From an uncultured Clostridia bacterium (GTDB lineage: Bacteria; Bacillota_A; Clostridia; TANB77; CAG-508): DNA of 64,000 nt. The position numbers were made by a program, and so were the translations under genes. The stretch covers positions 62,001-126,000 of the forward strand of contig CANQLP010000002.1 of the NCBI GenBank assembly GCA_947624725.1, given 5' to 3'. Shown in pieces: positions 1-8,829 of this stretch. Each line of letters starts with the position of its first letter. Positions within the stretch are counted from its first letter, which is position 1. Under the pieces are notes generated by a model. The model made no database searches. It saw only the letters and a program-made list of their open reading frames with translations, and had not been told where the DNA came from.

Positions 1-766
1 AGGTATTGGATTTACTTCAGAAAATAGTGCTGAAATTAATGGTAAAAATTTAAGCTGAAGATTTCTTGCACTTTCTATATTTCCGATTAAGAAAATCATG
101 AACCATAGTAGTAGTTTCTTTTGGCATGATATTTGATAGAACCGAAATTACACCGGATTCCTCCAAGAGATAGAACTGGCAGAACTTCTCCATCATTTCC
201 AGAATAAATATATAGATCATCTTTACATAGTGCTTTAATTTTAGCAACTTGAGAAATATCACCGACTTGCTTCTTTAATAGCAATAATATTTGGAATTTT
301 TGAAAGCTCCAAACAAGTTTCAGGCTCAATATTTACACCTGTTCTAGATTTTACACTATAAAGAATTATCGGAATAGATACAGAAGATGCAATTTTTGTG
401 TAGTGCTCAATAAGTCCTTTTTGTGTACATTTGTTATAATATGGAGTGACAAGTAAAATACCATCTGCACCGCATGCTTTCTGCATACTTTGACATTTGA
501 ATAGAACTTTCGGTATTATTTGTTCCAGTACCTGCAATTACGGGGACTTGTTTGTTTACTGTTTGCACAGCAAATTTAATTGCTTCTTTTTTTTCTTCCA
601 GAGTCATTGTAGCAGATTCTCCAGTAGTTCCACAGACGATAAGAGCGTCTATGCCTTCTTTGATTTGATGCTCGATTAGTTTTTTAAATTCATCAAAATT
701 TATACCTGAAGAAGTAAAAGGCGTTGAAATTGCTGTTCCACAGCCATAAAATAAAGGCTTTTTCAT
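1..766 (-). CDS. dapA: 4-hydroxy-tetrahydrodipicolinate synthase (partial, four CGGN sites)
   Basis: Condenses pyruvate and aspartate semialdehyde in the lysine and diaminopimelate (and dipicolinate) pathway, in the cytosol. The N-terminus ([17 protein letters not shown]), the GTTGE loop, the tyrosine in ILYSVKSRT and the Schiff-base lysine in AIKEAS are all present, followed by the [16 protein letters not shown] and EVNPIP segments. The gene runs off the window start, so the last few dozen residues are missing. The frame is interrupted four times, always by an in-frame CGG (plus-strand positions 470-472, 262-264, 153-155, 83-85); skipping each C restores glycine and the whole family alignment (AESM-GADG, KEAS-GDIS, GGI-GVIS, FLN-GNIE). 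Four independent inactivating errors of one identical kind in a pathway gene is implausible; I infer quadruplet decoding of CGGN as glycine. Confidence 0.95.
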
Positions 767-929
767 AGATATACCTTCTTTTTTAAAATTTTTATGTAGA
801 ATATATAATTATATATTTCTAATAGTTATATATAATATGATATTTTTAAGAAAAAAGTTAGAAAAAAGTATACAAAATCAGATTTAAGTGTTATACTATT
901 ATAGGTTAAAAGAAAGAGAGGAAATGAAT

Positions 930-2360
930 ATGGCAAATTATTTAAGAAAAACAAAAATTGTATGTACAATCGGACCTGCAAGTGAAGATAAGTTAGAAGA
1001 ATTGATGAATGCAGGAATGGATGTTGTTAGGATAAATTTTTCTCATGGAAGTTATCCAGAACAAAAGGAAAAAATTGAAAAATTTTTTAAAGCAAGAGAG
1101 AAGGTAGAAAAACCTGTTGCATTACTTTTAGATATGCAAGGACCAGAAATTAGAACTGAGATGCTAGAAAATGCACCTGTAACTTTGGAGAAAGGACAAA
1201 CATTTACTTTAGTAAATGAAGATATTACAGGAGATAATACTAAAGTTTCTGTAACATATAAATCTTTATATGAAGATGTAAATGTTGGAACAAAAATATT
1301 ATTAGATGATGCCTTGATTGAACTAGAAGTTATTGAAGTTAAAGGTAAAGATGTAGTTTGCAAAGTAAATAACGGAGGAAAACTTGGAAATAGAAAGAGT
1401 GTAAATATTCCAGGAATTCATGTAAATTTACCAGCTTTAAAAGATAAAGATGTTCAAGACTTAAAAGATGGAGCAAGAGTCGGATTTGATTATATTGCAG
1501 CATCTTTTGTAAGAAATAAAGAAGATGTATTGGCTGTTAGAAAAGTATTAGACGAAAATGGCGGAAAAGATATCAAGATTATTTGTAAAATCGAAAATCA
1601 AGAAGGATTAGATAATCTAGAAGAAATAATAGACAATTCAGCAGGAATTATGATTGGTAGAGGAGACCTTGGTGTAGAAATTCCTTTCCAAGAAGTTCCA
1701 ATTGCACAAAAGGATATTATAAAGCTTTGCAATAGAAAGGGAAAAGCAGTAATTACAGCAACACAAATGCTTGAATCTATGACACATAGTCCTAGACCAA
1801 CAAGAGCAGAAGTTAGCGATGTTGCAAATGCGATTTATGATAGAACAGGTGCTATAATGCTTTCAGGAGAATGTGCAACAGGTGAATATCCAGTAGAATG
1901 TGTTAAGACAATGGTTGATATTTCAGAAACTATTGAAAAACAAATAAAATATTGGGAGAGATTTAATAATAAATATCAAAAAGTTGAAACAGAAGACCTT
2001 GAATATAATGTAAATTACACTGTTTGTAGAATGGCTAGAAAGATTAATGCAAGAGCAGTTGTTGCTTATACTAATACTGGAGATACAGCAAGATATTTAT
2101 CAGGTCTTGGAATCAAATGCCCAGTATTTGCAGTAACTTCAAATGAGAAGACATATAGACAACTTGCACTTATTTGGAATGTTTTCCCAATATTACTTCC
2201 AAAACAAGATACAATCGAAGATTTACTAGAGGTTGGTCTTGAAAAACTAGAAAAAGATGGATATGTAGAAAAGGGAGATAAGGTTATTATTGCAGGTGGT
2301 TCAAAGATTCTTCCAAAGAGAGAAAATAGTAAAGTTATAGGTGGAATTGTGATAATTTAG
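930..2360 (+). CDS. pyk: Pyruvate kinase
   Basis: Transfers phosphate from phosphoenolpyruvate to ADP in the last step of glycolysis. The protein of about 476 residues begins MANYLRKTKIVCTIGPAS and contains RINFSHG, the IICKIENQEG lysine segment, GRGDLGVE, ATQMLESM and MLSGECATGEYP, all hallmark motifs. It ends after the C-terminal allosteric domain and lacks the extra PEP-utiliser-like domain seen in some Bacillus enzymes. An ORF opens upstream at a GTG (888), but GAGG at 918-921 is well spaced for the ATG at 930, and the family starts there. All CGG triplets inside it are out of frame, so it needs no frameshift. Confidence 0.97.
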   Translation: MANYLRKTKIVCTIGPASEDKLEELMNAGMDVVRINFSHGSYPEQKEKIEKFFKAREKVEKPVALLLDMQGPEIRTEMLENAPVTLEKGQTFTLVNEDITGDNTKVSVTYKSLYEDVNVGTKILLDDALIELEVIEVKGKDVVCKVNNGGKLGNRKSVNIPGIHVNLPALKDKDVQDLKDGARVGFDYIAASFVRNKEDVLAVRKVLDENGGKDIKIICKIENQEGLDNLEEIIDNSAGIMIGRGDLGVEIPFQEVPIAQKDIIKLCNRKGKAVITATQMLESMTHSPRPTRAEVSDVANAIYDRTGAIMLSGECATGEYPVECVKTMVDISETIEKQIKYWERFNNKYQKVETEDLEYNVNYTVCRMARKINARAVVAYTNTGDTARYLSGLGIKCPVFAVTSNEKTYRQLALIWNVFPILLPKQDTIEDLLEVGLEKLEKDGYVEKGDKVIIAGGSKILPKRENSKVIGGIVII

Positions 2361-2370
2361 TTAAAAAGGG

Positions 2371-2399
2371 TTGACAACTGGAGATTTTTTTAGTATAAT
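2371..2399 (+). promoter_or_regulatory. Housekeeping promoter of rpmF
   Basis: TTGACA (2371-2376) and TATAAT (2394-2399) are perfect consensus hexamers 17 bases apart, between the end of pyk and the L32 gene. Confidence 0.85.
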
Positions 2400-2466
2400 A
2401 TTTAAGCATTGTATGGATATAAGTTATCATATAGATAAAGTCGTAATAAGAAGGAGGTAATTGAAT

Positions 2467-2655
2467 ATGGCACAACCAAAAAGAAGATGGTCAAAAGCAA
2501 GGACAGGACTAAGAAGATCTACATGGAAGGTAGAAAAACCAAGTATTGCGACTTGCCCACATTGTCATGAGCCTGTACTTCCACACAGAGCTTGCAAGAA
2601 TTGTGGATACTATGACGGAAAACAAGTACTAAAAGTAAATGAAGAAAATGATTAA
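2467..2655 (+). CDS. rpmF: Ribosomal protein bL32
   Basis: Small protein of the large ribosomal subunit. The 62 residues begin MAQPKRRWSKARTGLRRS and carry a zinc ribbon (CPHC and CKNC pairs, residues about 30-46), so this is the zinc-binding (C+) form. The ATG follows AAGGAGG with normal spacing; an upstream in-frame TTG at 2461 lies too close to the ribosome site. It has its own consensus promoter and a terminator directly after it, so it is probably monocistronic. Confidence 0.96.
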   Translation: MAQPKRRWSKARTGLRRSTWKVEKPSIATCPHCHEPVLPHRACKNCGYYDGKQVLKVNEEND

Positions 2656-2667
2656 GATTAAAAAATA

Positions 2668-2710
2668 GAGCCTTTCTTATGTTTTAGACATAAGAGAGGC
2701 TTATTTTTTT
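2668..2710. terminator. Rho-independent terminator between rpmF and the convergent gene
   Basis: The stem AGCCTTTCTTATG / CATAAGAGAGGCT is followed by a T run on the plus strand and preceded by an A run, so it can serve both convergent genes. Confidence 0.85.
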
Positions 2711-3191
2711 AAAGATTATTTTCACTGTTTTCTTCTTTGACAGAATCATTAGGCTTTTTTAATAGCATCTTTAGAAATATGCTAAATATTAATATGAATA
2801 TAATATTTACTATAACATTAATTAAGTTATCTTTTTTTAACGATTTTTCCATTTCTTCTTCTGAAGAAAAATCATCAGATATTGTCCAACCATGTGTACT
2901 ATCAGTTTCAGAATGATTATTAGCATCTCTAATTACTGTAACCGTATCTCCAATAGAATAGTATTTATTTGCGTATAGTCTTCCAGTTTCACCATTATGG
3001 TCATCATATGAAACCCAAGTTGAATAAGAACCTGGCTCTGCACCGGGTGAACTTGACTCAAGCCCAGATGTAATCCATACAGTTTTTGTTTCTAATTGAA
3101 CAGAAAATAATGATGGAATATTAATTAAAAGAGCTAATATAAGGAATATGAGAAATGCGACACATAAAGTAAGAAGAATATTTTTTTTCAT
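2709..3191 (-). CDS. Membrane protein of unknown function, two TM helices
   Basis: I do not recognise the family. The 160 residues have a hydrophobic N-terminal helix (about residues 5-28), a polar, probably extracytoplasmic middle part of about 90 residues rich in Ser, Thr and acidic residues, and a second helix (about 125-145) followed by a charged tail. The plan resembles a small bitopic sensor or cell-envelope protein. The start at 3191 follows GGAGGT. It is convergent with rpmF and shares its terminator. Confidence 0.7.
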   Translation of the reverse strand: MKKNILLTLCVAFLIFLILALLINIPSLFSVQLETKTVWITSGLESSSPGAEPGSYSTWVSYDDHNGETGRLYANKYYSIGDTVTVIRDANNHSETDSTHGWTISDDFSSEEEMEKSLKKDNLINVIVNIIFILIFSIFLKMLLKKPNDSVKEENSENNL

Positions 3192-3274
3192 TTGTTACCT
3201 CCATATAAAATTAAATTAATTATAATATATCATTAATAATATTTTTTTGCAATGTTTATGGATTATTTTTTTTC

Positions 3275-3306
3275 ACATATTGGCAATTTTCGACATAGTA
3301 TATAAT
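3275..3306 (+). promoter_or_regulatory. Possible promoter of cotJ operon (sporulation or housekeeping)
   Basis: Two readings are possible. TTGGCA (3280-3285) and TATAAT (3301-3306) form a 15-base-spaced housekeeping-like pair. CATATT followed 12 bases later by CATAGTAT resembles a mother-cell sigma-E pattern with short spacing; cotJ in Bacillus is known to be sigma-E dependent. Confidence 0.35.
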
Positions 3307-3335
3307 ATAAAATTACACAAGGAGGAGTTTTAAAT

Positions 3336-3681
3336 ATGTGCAATTGTAGACGAAGAAAATGTTATTGGTTAAATAATAACCATAATGATAAATGCGATTA
3401 TGAAACATTATGCAATAATGTTCCAAGCAATGATGAAATGTATAATAGCAATTGCAGTTGTGGTTTTGACGAAGATGATACAGGTTTCCCAAGTAATCCA
3501 ATGTATGCACAAAGCTATGTTCCTTTTCAAGTAATGAATAACACTTATGTGCCATGTAAAGGGTTAGAAAATGGAACAATATTCCCAGAACTTGTAAGCC
3601 CATATTGCCCTCGGTCAATCTATGGCTGAAATCGATTATATTAGGGATATGAATAAGATAAAGGAGGGCTGTAACAGATGA
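3336..3681 (+). CDS. cotJA: Spore coat protein CotJA-like (one CGGN site)
   Basis: First gene of the cotJABC spore coat operon. A Cys- and Asn-rich N-terminus is followed by the CotJA core (TIFPELVSPY). In the conventional frame it stops at 3629 after PRSIYG. An in-frame CGG at 3612-3614 (codon 93) marks the break: skipping its C gives SPYCP-GQSMAEIDYIRDMNKI, the expected C-terminus of the family. In that frame the stop codon is at 3679-3681 and overlaps the cotJB start (ATGA), the usual translational coupling, which independently supports the shifted frame. The ribosome site AAGGAGGAG precedes the ATG. Confidence 0.9.
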
Positions 3682-4001
3682 ATGAAGATATAGATTATGA
3701 TGTTTCTTTAGATGAGATTGAAGCAAGAGCATCTTGTGGATGTGAATGCGAAGGAAAAACTCGTGAAGAAATGTTGAAACAAATTAAATGTTATAATTTT
3801 GCAATAATAGAACTTGGATTATATTTAGATACTCATCCAAATGATGAAAGAGCAATTTGCCTTCATAATAATTATTGCAAAACTTTAAAAGATTTGAAAG
3901 ATAAATATCAAAAAGTATATGGCCCACTTACTATATATTATCCTTGCAACATGTGGCGTTGGCTTGAAGAACCATGGCCATGGGAAGGAGGTAACAGATA
4001 A
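3678..4001 (+). CDS. cotJB: Spore coat protein CotJB
   Basis: Second gene of the cotJ operon. The 107 residues contain the CotJB features: a short acidic N-terminus, EEMLKQIKCYNFAIIELGLYLDTHP, and a C-terminal YGPLTIYYP with W-rich WRWLEEPWPWEGG. It overlaps cotJA by ATGA and its stop overlaps the cotJC start. CotJB is thought to assemble with CotJC into the inner coat. Extra cysteines near residues 16-21 (CGCEC) are notable. Confidence 0.92.
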   Translation: MNEDIDYDVSLDEIEARASCGCECEGKTREEMLKQIKCYNFAIIELGLYLDTHPNDERAICLHNNYCKTLKDLKDKYQKVYGPLTIYYPCNMWRWLEEPWPWEGGNR

Positions 4002-4696
4002 TGTGGACTTATGATAAAATGTTAGAGTATCCGATAAATATAAAAGAAACAGATACTGCACTTGCTAAAAATATTATATCGCAATACGGTGGACCAGATG
4101 GCGAACTCGCAGCATCTCTTAGATATTTATCACAGAGATTTGGAATGCCAGACCAAAAAGCAAAAGCAATTTTAAATGATATTGGAACAGAAGAATTAGC
4201 ACACTTAGAAATGGTTGGAACTATTGTACACCAATTGACTAAAAATGCAACTATTGAAGAAATTGAAAGAGGAGGACTTGCACCTTACTATACAGATAGA
4301 AAGCTTGGAGTATATCCACAATCAGCAGGAGGTACACCATTTACAGCAGCATATATTGCAGTAAAGGGAGATCCTATTGCAGATTTACAAGAAGATTTGG
4401 CAGCAGAGCAAAAGGCAAGAGCGACATATGAAAGCTTGATAGATTTATGTAGAGACCATCCTGATGTAGTAGAGCCACTTAAATTCTTAAGACAAAGGGA
4501 AATTGTTCACTTCCAAAGATTTGGTGAGGCTTTAAGATCAGTTCAAGATAAACTTGCACAAAAGAAATTTTATATGAATTCAGACAGCCCAATGTTTGTA
4601 AATAATAATCAAGATATGGGAAATAATGCTCAAAACAATATGCAAAATTATTCAAATATGGGAAATATGAATAATGGATGCGGCTGTGGAAGATAA
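4001..4696 (+). CDS. cotJC: Spore coat protein CotJC, manganese-catalase family
   Basis: Third gene of the cotJ operon, 231 residues. The ferritin-like manganese catalase fold is shown by the metal-ligand helices GTEELAHLEMVGTIVHQL (about residues 62-80) and REIVHFQRFGEAL (about 165-178), with a conserved AEQKARATYE helix between them. The tail is rich in Asn, Met and Gly and ends CGCGR, typical of clostridial CotJC. Probable role: spore coat component that breaks down peroxide. A strong terminator follows. Confidence 0.95.
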   Translation: MWTYDKMLEYPINIKETDTALAKNIISQYGGPDGELAASLRYLSQRFGMPDQKAKAILNDIGTEELAHLEMVGTIVHQLTKNATIEEIERGGLAPYYTDRKLGVYPQSAGGTPFTAAYIAVKGDPIADLQEDLAAEQKARATYESLIDLCRDHPDVVEPLKFLRQREIVHFQRFGEALRSVQDKLAQKKFYMNSDSPMFVNNNQDMGNNAQNNMQNYSNMGNMNNGCGCGR

Positions 4697-4713
4697 AAGT
4701 TTAAGAAAAATTA

Positions 4714-4742
4714 TGGGGGTACTTAAAAAAGTACCCCCCTAT
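4714..4742 (+). terminator. Terminator of cotJ operon
   Basis: GGGGGTACTT, an A-rich loop and AAGTACCCCC form a strong ten-pair stem just after cotJC. Confidence 0.8.
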
Positions 4743-4835
4743 GTTTGTGGCTTTAGGATTATATCCCATTTGTTTTTTAGAATAATTTATGATACAATAT
4801 AAAACAATAATTGTAAGAAAAAAGGAAGTATAGTA

Positions 4836-7634
4836 ATGAATGAAGAACAAATATTAATTATTTTGAAAGGAGAGGACAAAACAAAAGAAGTAGAGTACTA
4901 TTCAGAAGTAAATAATAAAAAAATAAGTATTAAATTCCTTAATAAAGAAGATGTTTATCTATATAATAAATCAAATGTACGTATAATAGAAGAACATGAA
5001 AATATTGATTTAAATGACAAAGATATTTATTATAACAATCAAATATTATTTAATGTAAACAAAGCAATAAGATTTAAGCAATATATAAAAATTATATTTG
5101 AAAGTGAAGAAACAGAGCTTTTTAGATATAATGAAATATCATTAAAGCCTAATTCTACAGAAAATTTAAGTAGAGATGTAATAAAGTATTTTAGAGAAAT
5201 ATCTAAATATGTAAAAGATAAAAATAGTGAGAAACAAATTGAAAATAGTACAAAAGAAGAAACCTTCTTGAATAGGGAATATAGAAAACTTAATTATATA
5301 GATGATAACAGTGTTTTAAATTATTATATCAATAAAATTGCCCCTGTAAAACCAAAAATAGAACATTACAATATAATATATCCATTTAAATTTAATTTAA
5401 GCCAAAAACAAGCAATGGAGAATGTGTATAAAAGTAATATATCAGTTATACAAGGACCTCCAGGTACAGGGAAAACACAAACTATTTTAAACATAATAGC
5501 AAATTTGGCTATTATGCAAAATAAAACCGTAGCAGTAGTATCGAATAATAATGAAGCGGTAAAAAATGTAAAAGATAAACTAGCAAAGAATGGATATGAT
5601 TTTATAGTTGCAGATTTGGGAAGGCAAGAAAAAAGAAAACAATTTTTTGAAAATATTCATCAACCAAATATAGAAAATTTCAAAATACAAGATGAAGAAA
5701 AATTATTGGATAAATTGGATATATTGAATAAACAATTAAACGAATTACTTGAAAAAAACAATAAAAAAGCTATTTTAGAGAAAGAAATAGATGCTTATAA
5801 ATTAGAGCAAAAGTATTTTGAAGAATACTACAAAAAACAAGATATTGATAAAATTGAAGAATTGTCTTTTTATCATAAAACGAATGATAGAATATTAGAA
5901 TTTCTATTAGATATCCAGTTGCTATGTGAAGATAAAGTAAGATTTGAATGGCTTCATAAGATTAAATTAGTACTTAAGTATGGTATTAAAAACCTAAAAC
6001 AATTAGATGAACATTTAGTAGACATTATATTACAATTACAAAAAGAATACTATGAAAAAAAGATTGAAAGTTTAGATAAAGAATTTATAAATATAGAGCA
6101 AGAATTAAAAATACACAATCTTGAAAAATTACAAAAAGAGCATCAGGAAATTTCTGAGAAAATTTTTAAAAGTAGGCTATATAAAAGATATAATGGAAAA
6201 ACGAATGAATTCAATTATGGAAATTATCAAGAAAATATGAAAGAATTTATGCAAGCATTTCCTATCATATTAAGTACGACCTATTCATTAAGAGATTCTA
6301 TAAAAAATGGTTTTATGTTTGATTATGTAATTATGGATGAATCATCACAAGTAGACTTGTTAGCTGGTTCACTTGCTTTATCTTGTGCAAAAAATGCAAT
6401 AATAGTTGGAGATGAAAAACAATTACCACAAATAGTAGATGAAAGCATAAAAGGAAAAATATCCAATTGTGATGTTGATATTTGTCATGATTATTTTCAA
6501 AATAGTATGTTAAAAGCAATTACAAGAACTTATGGAGACGCAATACCAGAACAGACTTTAAAAGAACATTATAGATGTCATCCTAAAATTATAGAATTTT
6601 GCAATAAAAGATTCTATAATAATGAATTAATTGCATTTTCAACAAAAGAACATTTGAAAGTTAAAAAACCACTAGTCTTATATTATACAGCTGAAGGTAA
6701 TCATATGAGAAAACTAAAAGAAGGTGCAAAAACACATACATATAATTATCGAGAACAAGAGGTTATAACTGAGGAAATTTTAAAACAAAGAGTCTTGAAT
6801 GATGATAGAGTGAATTTATATAGTGATGACGAAATAGGAATAGTAACTCCTTATAAAAGACAGGCAGATAATATACAAAATGCAACTGAAAAAGGAATTA
6901 AAAGTAATACAGTTCATAAATTCCAAGGAGGAGAAAAGAAATTGATCATATTTTCTACAGTTTTAGATAGTTCATATAGAGGGAAAATGGGAATAGATTT
7001 TGTTGACAAAGCATGTATGGTGAATGTTGCAGTATCAAGAGCAATAGAACAATTTGTAATTGTTACTGATAATAAATTATTTAATGAAAATGGAAATGAC
7101 ATAAAAGCATTGCTAAAATACATTAAATATAACGAGTTGGATTCTGATATAATTAACAGTCAAATAGTTTCAGTATTTGATTTGTTATATAAGGATCATT
7201 CAAATAAACTAGAAAAATTAGATAAAAATCTGTTACATAGATCAAAGTACAAAAGTGAAAATATAATGGATACTATTTTAAACAAAGCATTCTTAAATGA
7301 AGAATTTAAAAACTTTAAATATGAAAGAGAAATATTTATAAAAAATTTATTTAAAAATCTAGAAAATTTAAATGAAAAAGAAAGAAGATATGTTAACAAT
7401 GGAGCTAGTTTAGATTTTGTTATATATAATAATATGGATAATACACCTTTGCTATTTATAGAAGTTGACGGATTTGCATTTCATAAGAATAATCCTAGAC
7501 AACTTGAAAAGGATAAGCTAAAAGATAGTATTTCAAAAAAGAATGGAATTAATATCTTAAGATTTGAAACAGGTGAGAAATCTTACGATGAAGAATATAT
7601 ATTATGTGAAATTAAAAAGAAATTAAATATATAA
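4836..7634 (+). CDS. Superfamily I helicase fused to a PD-(D/E)XK-like nuclease domain
   Basis: A 932-residue protein of the Upf1-like SF1 helicase class. Walker A is GPPGTGKTQT (about residue 206), a long charged coiled-coil insertion follows (about 280-440), then motif II in VIMDESSQVD (about 500), GDEKQLPQ, the HYRCHP motif, TPYKRQ, HKFQGGEKK and VNVAVSRA motifs. The C-terminus (about 850-932) has LDFVIYNN, LLFIEVDGFAFH and KNGINILRFETGE, matching a DUF2726 or DUF559-like endonuclease core with D, E-x-D and downstream Lys. Such fusions occur in phage-defence loci, which fits the neighbouring RhuM-like gene. The exact defence type is not known to me. Confidence 0.85.
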   Translation: MNEEQILIILKGEDKTKEVEYYSEVNNKKISIKFLNKEDVYLYNKSNVRIIEEHENIDLNDKDIYYNNQILFNVNKAIRFKQYIKIIFESEETELFRYNEISLKPNSTENLSRDVIKYFREISKYVKDKNSEKQIENSTKEETFLNREYRKLNYIDDNSVLNYYINKIAPVKPKIEHYNIIYPFKFNLSQKQAMENVYKSNISVIQGPPGTGKTQTILNIIANLAIMQNKTVAVVSNNNEAVKNVKDKLAKNGYDFIVADLGRQEKRKQFFENIHQPNIENFKIQDEEKLLDKLDILNKQLNELLEKNNKKAILEKEIDAYKLEQKYFEEYYKKQDIDKIEELSFYHKTNDRILEFLLDIQLLCEDKVRFEWLHKIKLVLKYGIKNLKQLDEHLVDIILQLQKEYYEKKIESLDKEFINIEQELKIHNLEKLQKEHQEISEKIFKSRLYKRYNGKTNEFNYGNYQENMKEFMQAFPIILSTTYSLRDSIKNGFMFDYVIMDESSQVDLLAGSLALSCAKNAIIVGDEKQLPQIVDESIKGKISNCDVDICHDYFQNSMLKAITRTYGDAIPEQTLKEHYRCHPKIIEFCNKRFYNNELIAFSTKEHLKVKKPLVLYYTAEGNHMRKLKEGAKTHTYNYREQEVITEEILKQRVLNDDRVNLYSDDEIGIVTPYKRQADNIQNATEKGIKSNTVHKFQGGEKKLIIFSTVLDSSYRGKMGIDFVDKACMVNVAVSRAIEQFVIVTDNKLFNENGNDIKALLKYIKYNELDSDIINSQIVSVFDLLYKDHSNKLEKLDKNLLHRSKYKSENIMDTILNKAFLNEEFKNFKYEREIFIKNLFKNLENLNEKERRYVNNGASLDFVIYNNMDNTPLLFIEVDGFAFHKNNPRQLEKDKLKDSISKKNGINILRFETGEKSYDEEYILCEIKKKLNI

Positions 7635-7680
7635 AAATGGAGAAATAATATGCAAAACAATAAAAAAATGAAATATGTAA

Positions 7681-7709
7681 TTGACAAATAAACAAATGTT
7701 TGATATTAT
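7681..7709 (+). promoter_or_regulatory. Promoter of the RhuM-like gene
   Basis: TTGACA (7681-7686) and TATTAT (7704-7709) with 17-base spacing, about 30 bases before the start codon. Confidence 0.7.
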
Positions 7710-7739
7710 ATAACAAACAAGAAACGAGGTTGATGTTAT

Positions 7740-8759
7740 ATGGATAACAAACTAACAGATAATGAGAAAAATTTATTAATTTATAAAAGCGAAGAAGGAA
7801 ATATAATTGTAGATGCCATATTTAAAGATGAAACTTTATGGTTAACTCAAAAAGGAATGGCAAAAGTTTTTGACTGTAGTATAGATAATATATCTTTGCA
7901 CTTAAAAAATATTTTTAAAGATAATGAATTAGATGAAAATTTAGTTGCCGAGAAATCCTCGATAACTGCTTCTGATGGAAAAAAATATCAAACAAAGATA
8001 TACAATTTAGATGCAATTATATCTGTTGGATATAGAATTAACTCTAAAAAAGCAACTGAGTTTAGGATTTGGGCTACAAAAATACTAAAAGAATATCTTA
8101 TAAAGGGATTCGCCTTAAACGATGAGAGATTTATTAAAGGTAACAAATATGATGCTAAATATTTTGATGAGTTACTAGAAAGAATAAAAGCAATTCGTAC
8201 AAGTGAAAGAATGGTTTATCAAAAAATAACAGATTTATTTATAGCAACTGCAGTTGATTACAATCCAAACTCAGAAGAAGCATATACATTTTTTAAAATA
8301 GTTCAAAACAAATTGCATTACGCAATTTCTGGACATACTGCTGCAGAACTTATTTATAGTAGAGTAGATTCGAGTAAAAAACATATGGGACTTACCAGTT
8401 GGAAAAACAGTCCAGATGGTTTAATATATAAATATGATGTTACTATAGCTAAAAATTATTTAAATGAAGAAGAATTAAATAAATTAAATGATTTAACTAA
8501 TTTTTTTATAGTCTTTGCAGAAACTGAAGCAAAGGAGAGACATGTAATGACAATGCAAGATTGGATAGAAGCAACAGATGATTTATTGAAATTTAGAAGA
8601 AAAAGAGTATTAGATAATGCTGGTTCTATTTCTCACGACCAAGCTATTGAAAAAGCCAATAAAGAGTATGAAAAATTTAGAATAAAACAAGATATGCAAT
8701 ATATTTCTAGTATGGATGAAATGTATCAAAGATATTTGAAAGAGAGTAATAATAAATAA
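7740..8759 (+). CDS. rhuM: RhuM-family protein
   Basis: The 339 residues match the RhuM or virulence-protein family found in defence islands and pathogenicity islands: ADAIFKDETLWLTQKGMAKVF-like N-terminus (residues about 22-45), LDAIISVGYRINSKKATEFRIWAT (about 95-120), and a C-terminal Fic/DOC-related part with ISGHTAAELIYSRVD. The biochemical function is not established. GAGG about ten bases before the ATG is the ribosome site. Its own promoter and terminator make it a single-gene unit next to the helicase-nuclease. Confidence 0.88.
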   Translation: MDNKLTDNEKNLLIYKSEEGNIIVDAIFKDETLWLTQKGMAKVFDCSIDNISLHLKNIFKDNELDENLVAEKSSITASDGKKYQTKIYNLDAIISVGYRINSKKATEFRIWATKILKEYLIKGFALNDERFIKGNKYDAKYFDELLERIKAIRTSERMVYQKITDLFIATAVDYNPNSEEAYTFFKIVQNKLHYAISGHTAAELIYSRVDSSKKHMGLTSWKNSPDGLIYKYDVTIAKNYLNEEELNKLNDLTNFFIVFAETEAKERHVMTMQDWIEATDDLLKFRRKRVLDNAGSISHDQAIEKANKEYEKFRIKQDMQYISSMDEMYQRYLKESNNK

Positions 8760-8795
8760 TATGAAATTTTAGATGTAGTTGTGGAAGATAAAATT

Positions 8796-8825
8796 TTAGG
8801 GTGAAAGCAATGCTCTCACCCTAAA
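8796..8825. terminator. Terminator between rhuM and convergent MFS gene
   Basis: TTAGGGTGA and TCACCCTAA arms around a GC-containing loop, located between two convergent genes. Confidence 0.75.
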
Positions 8826-8829
8826 TCAA

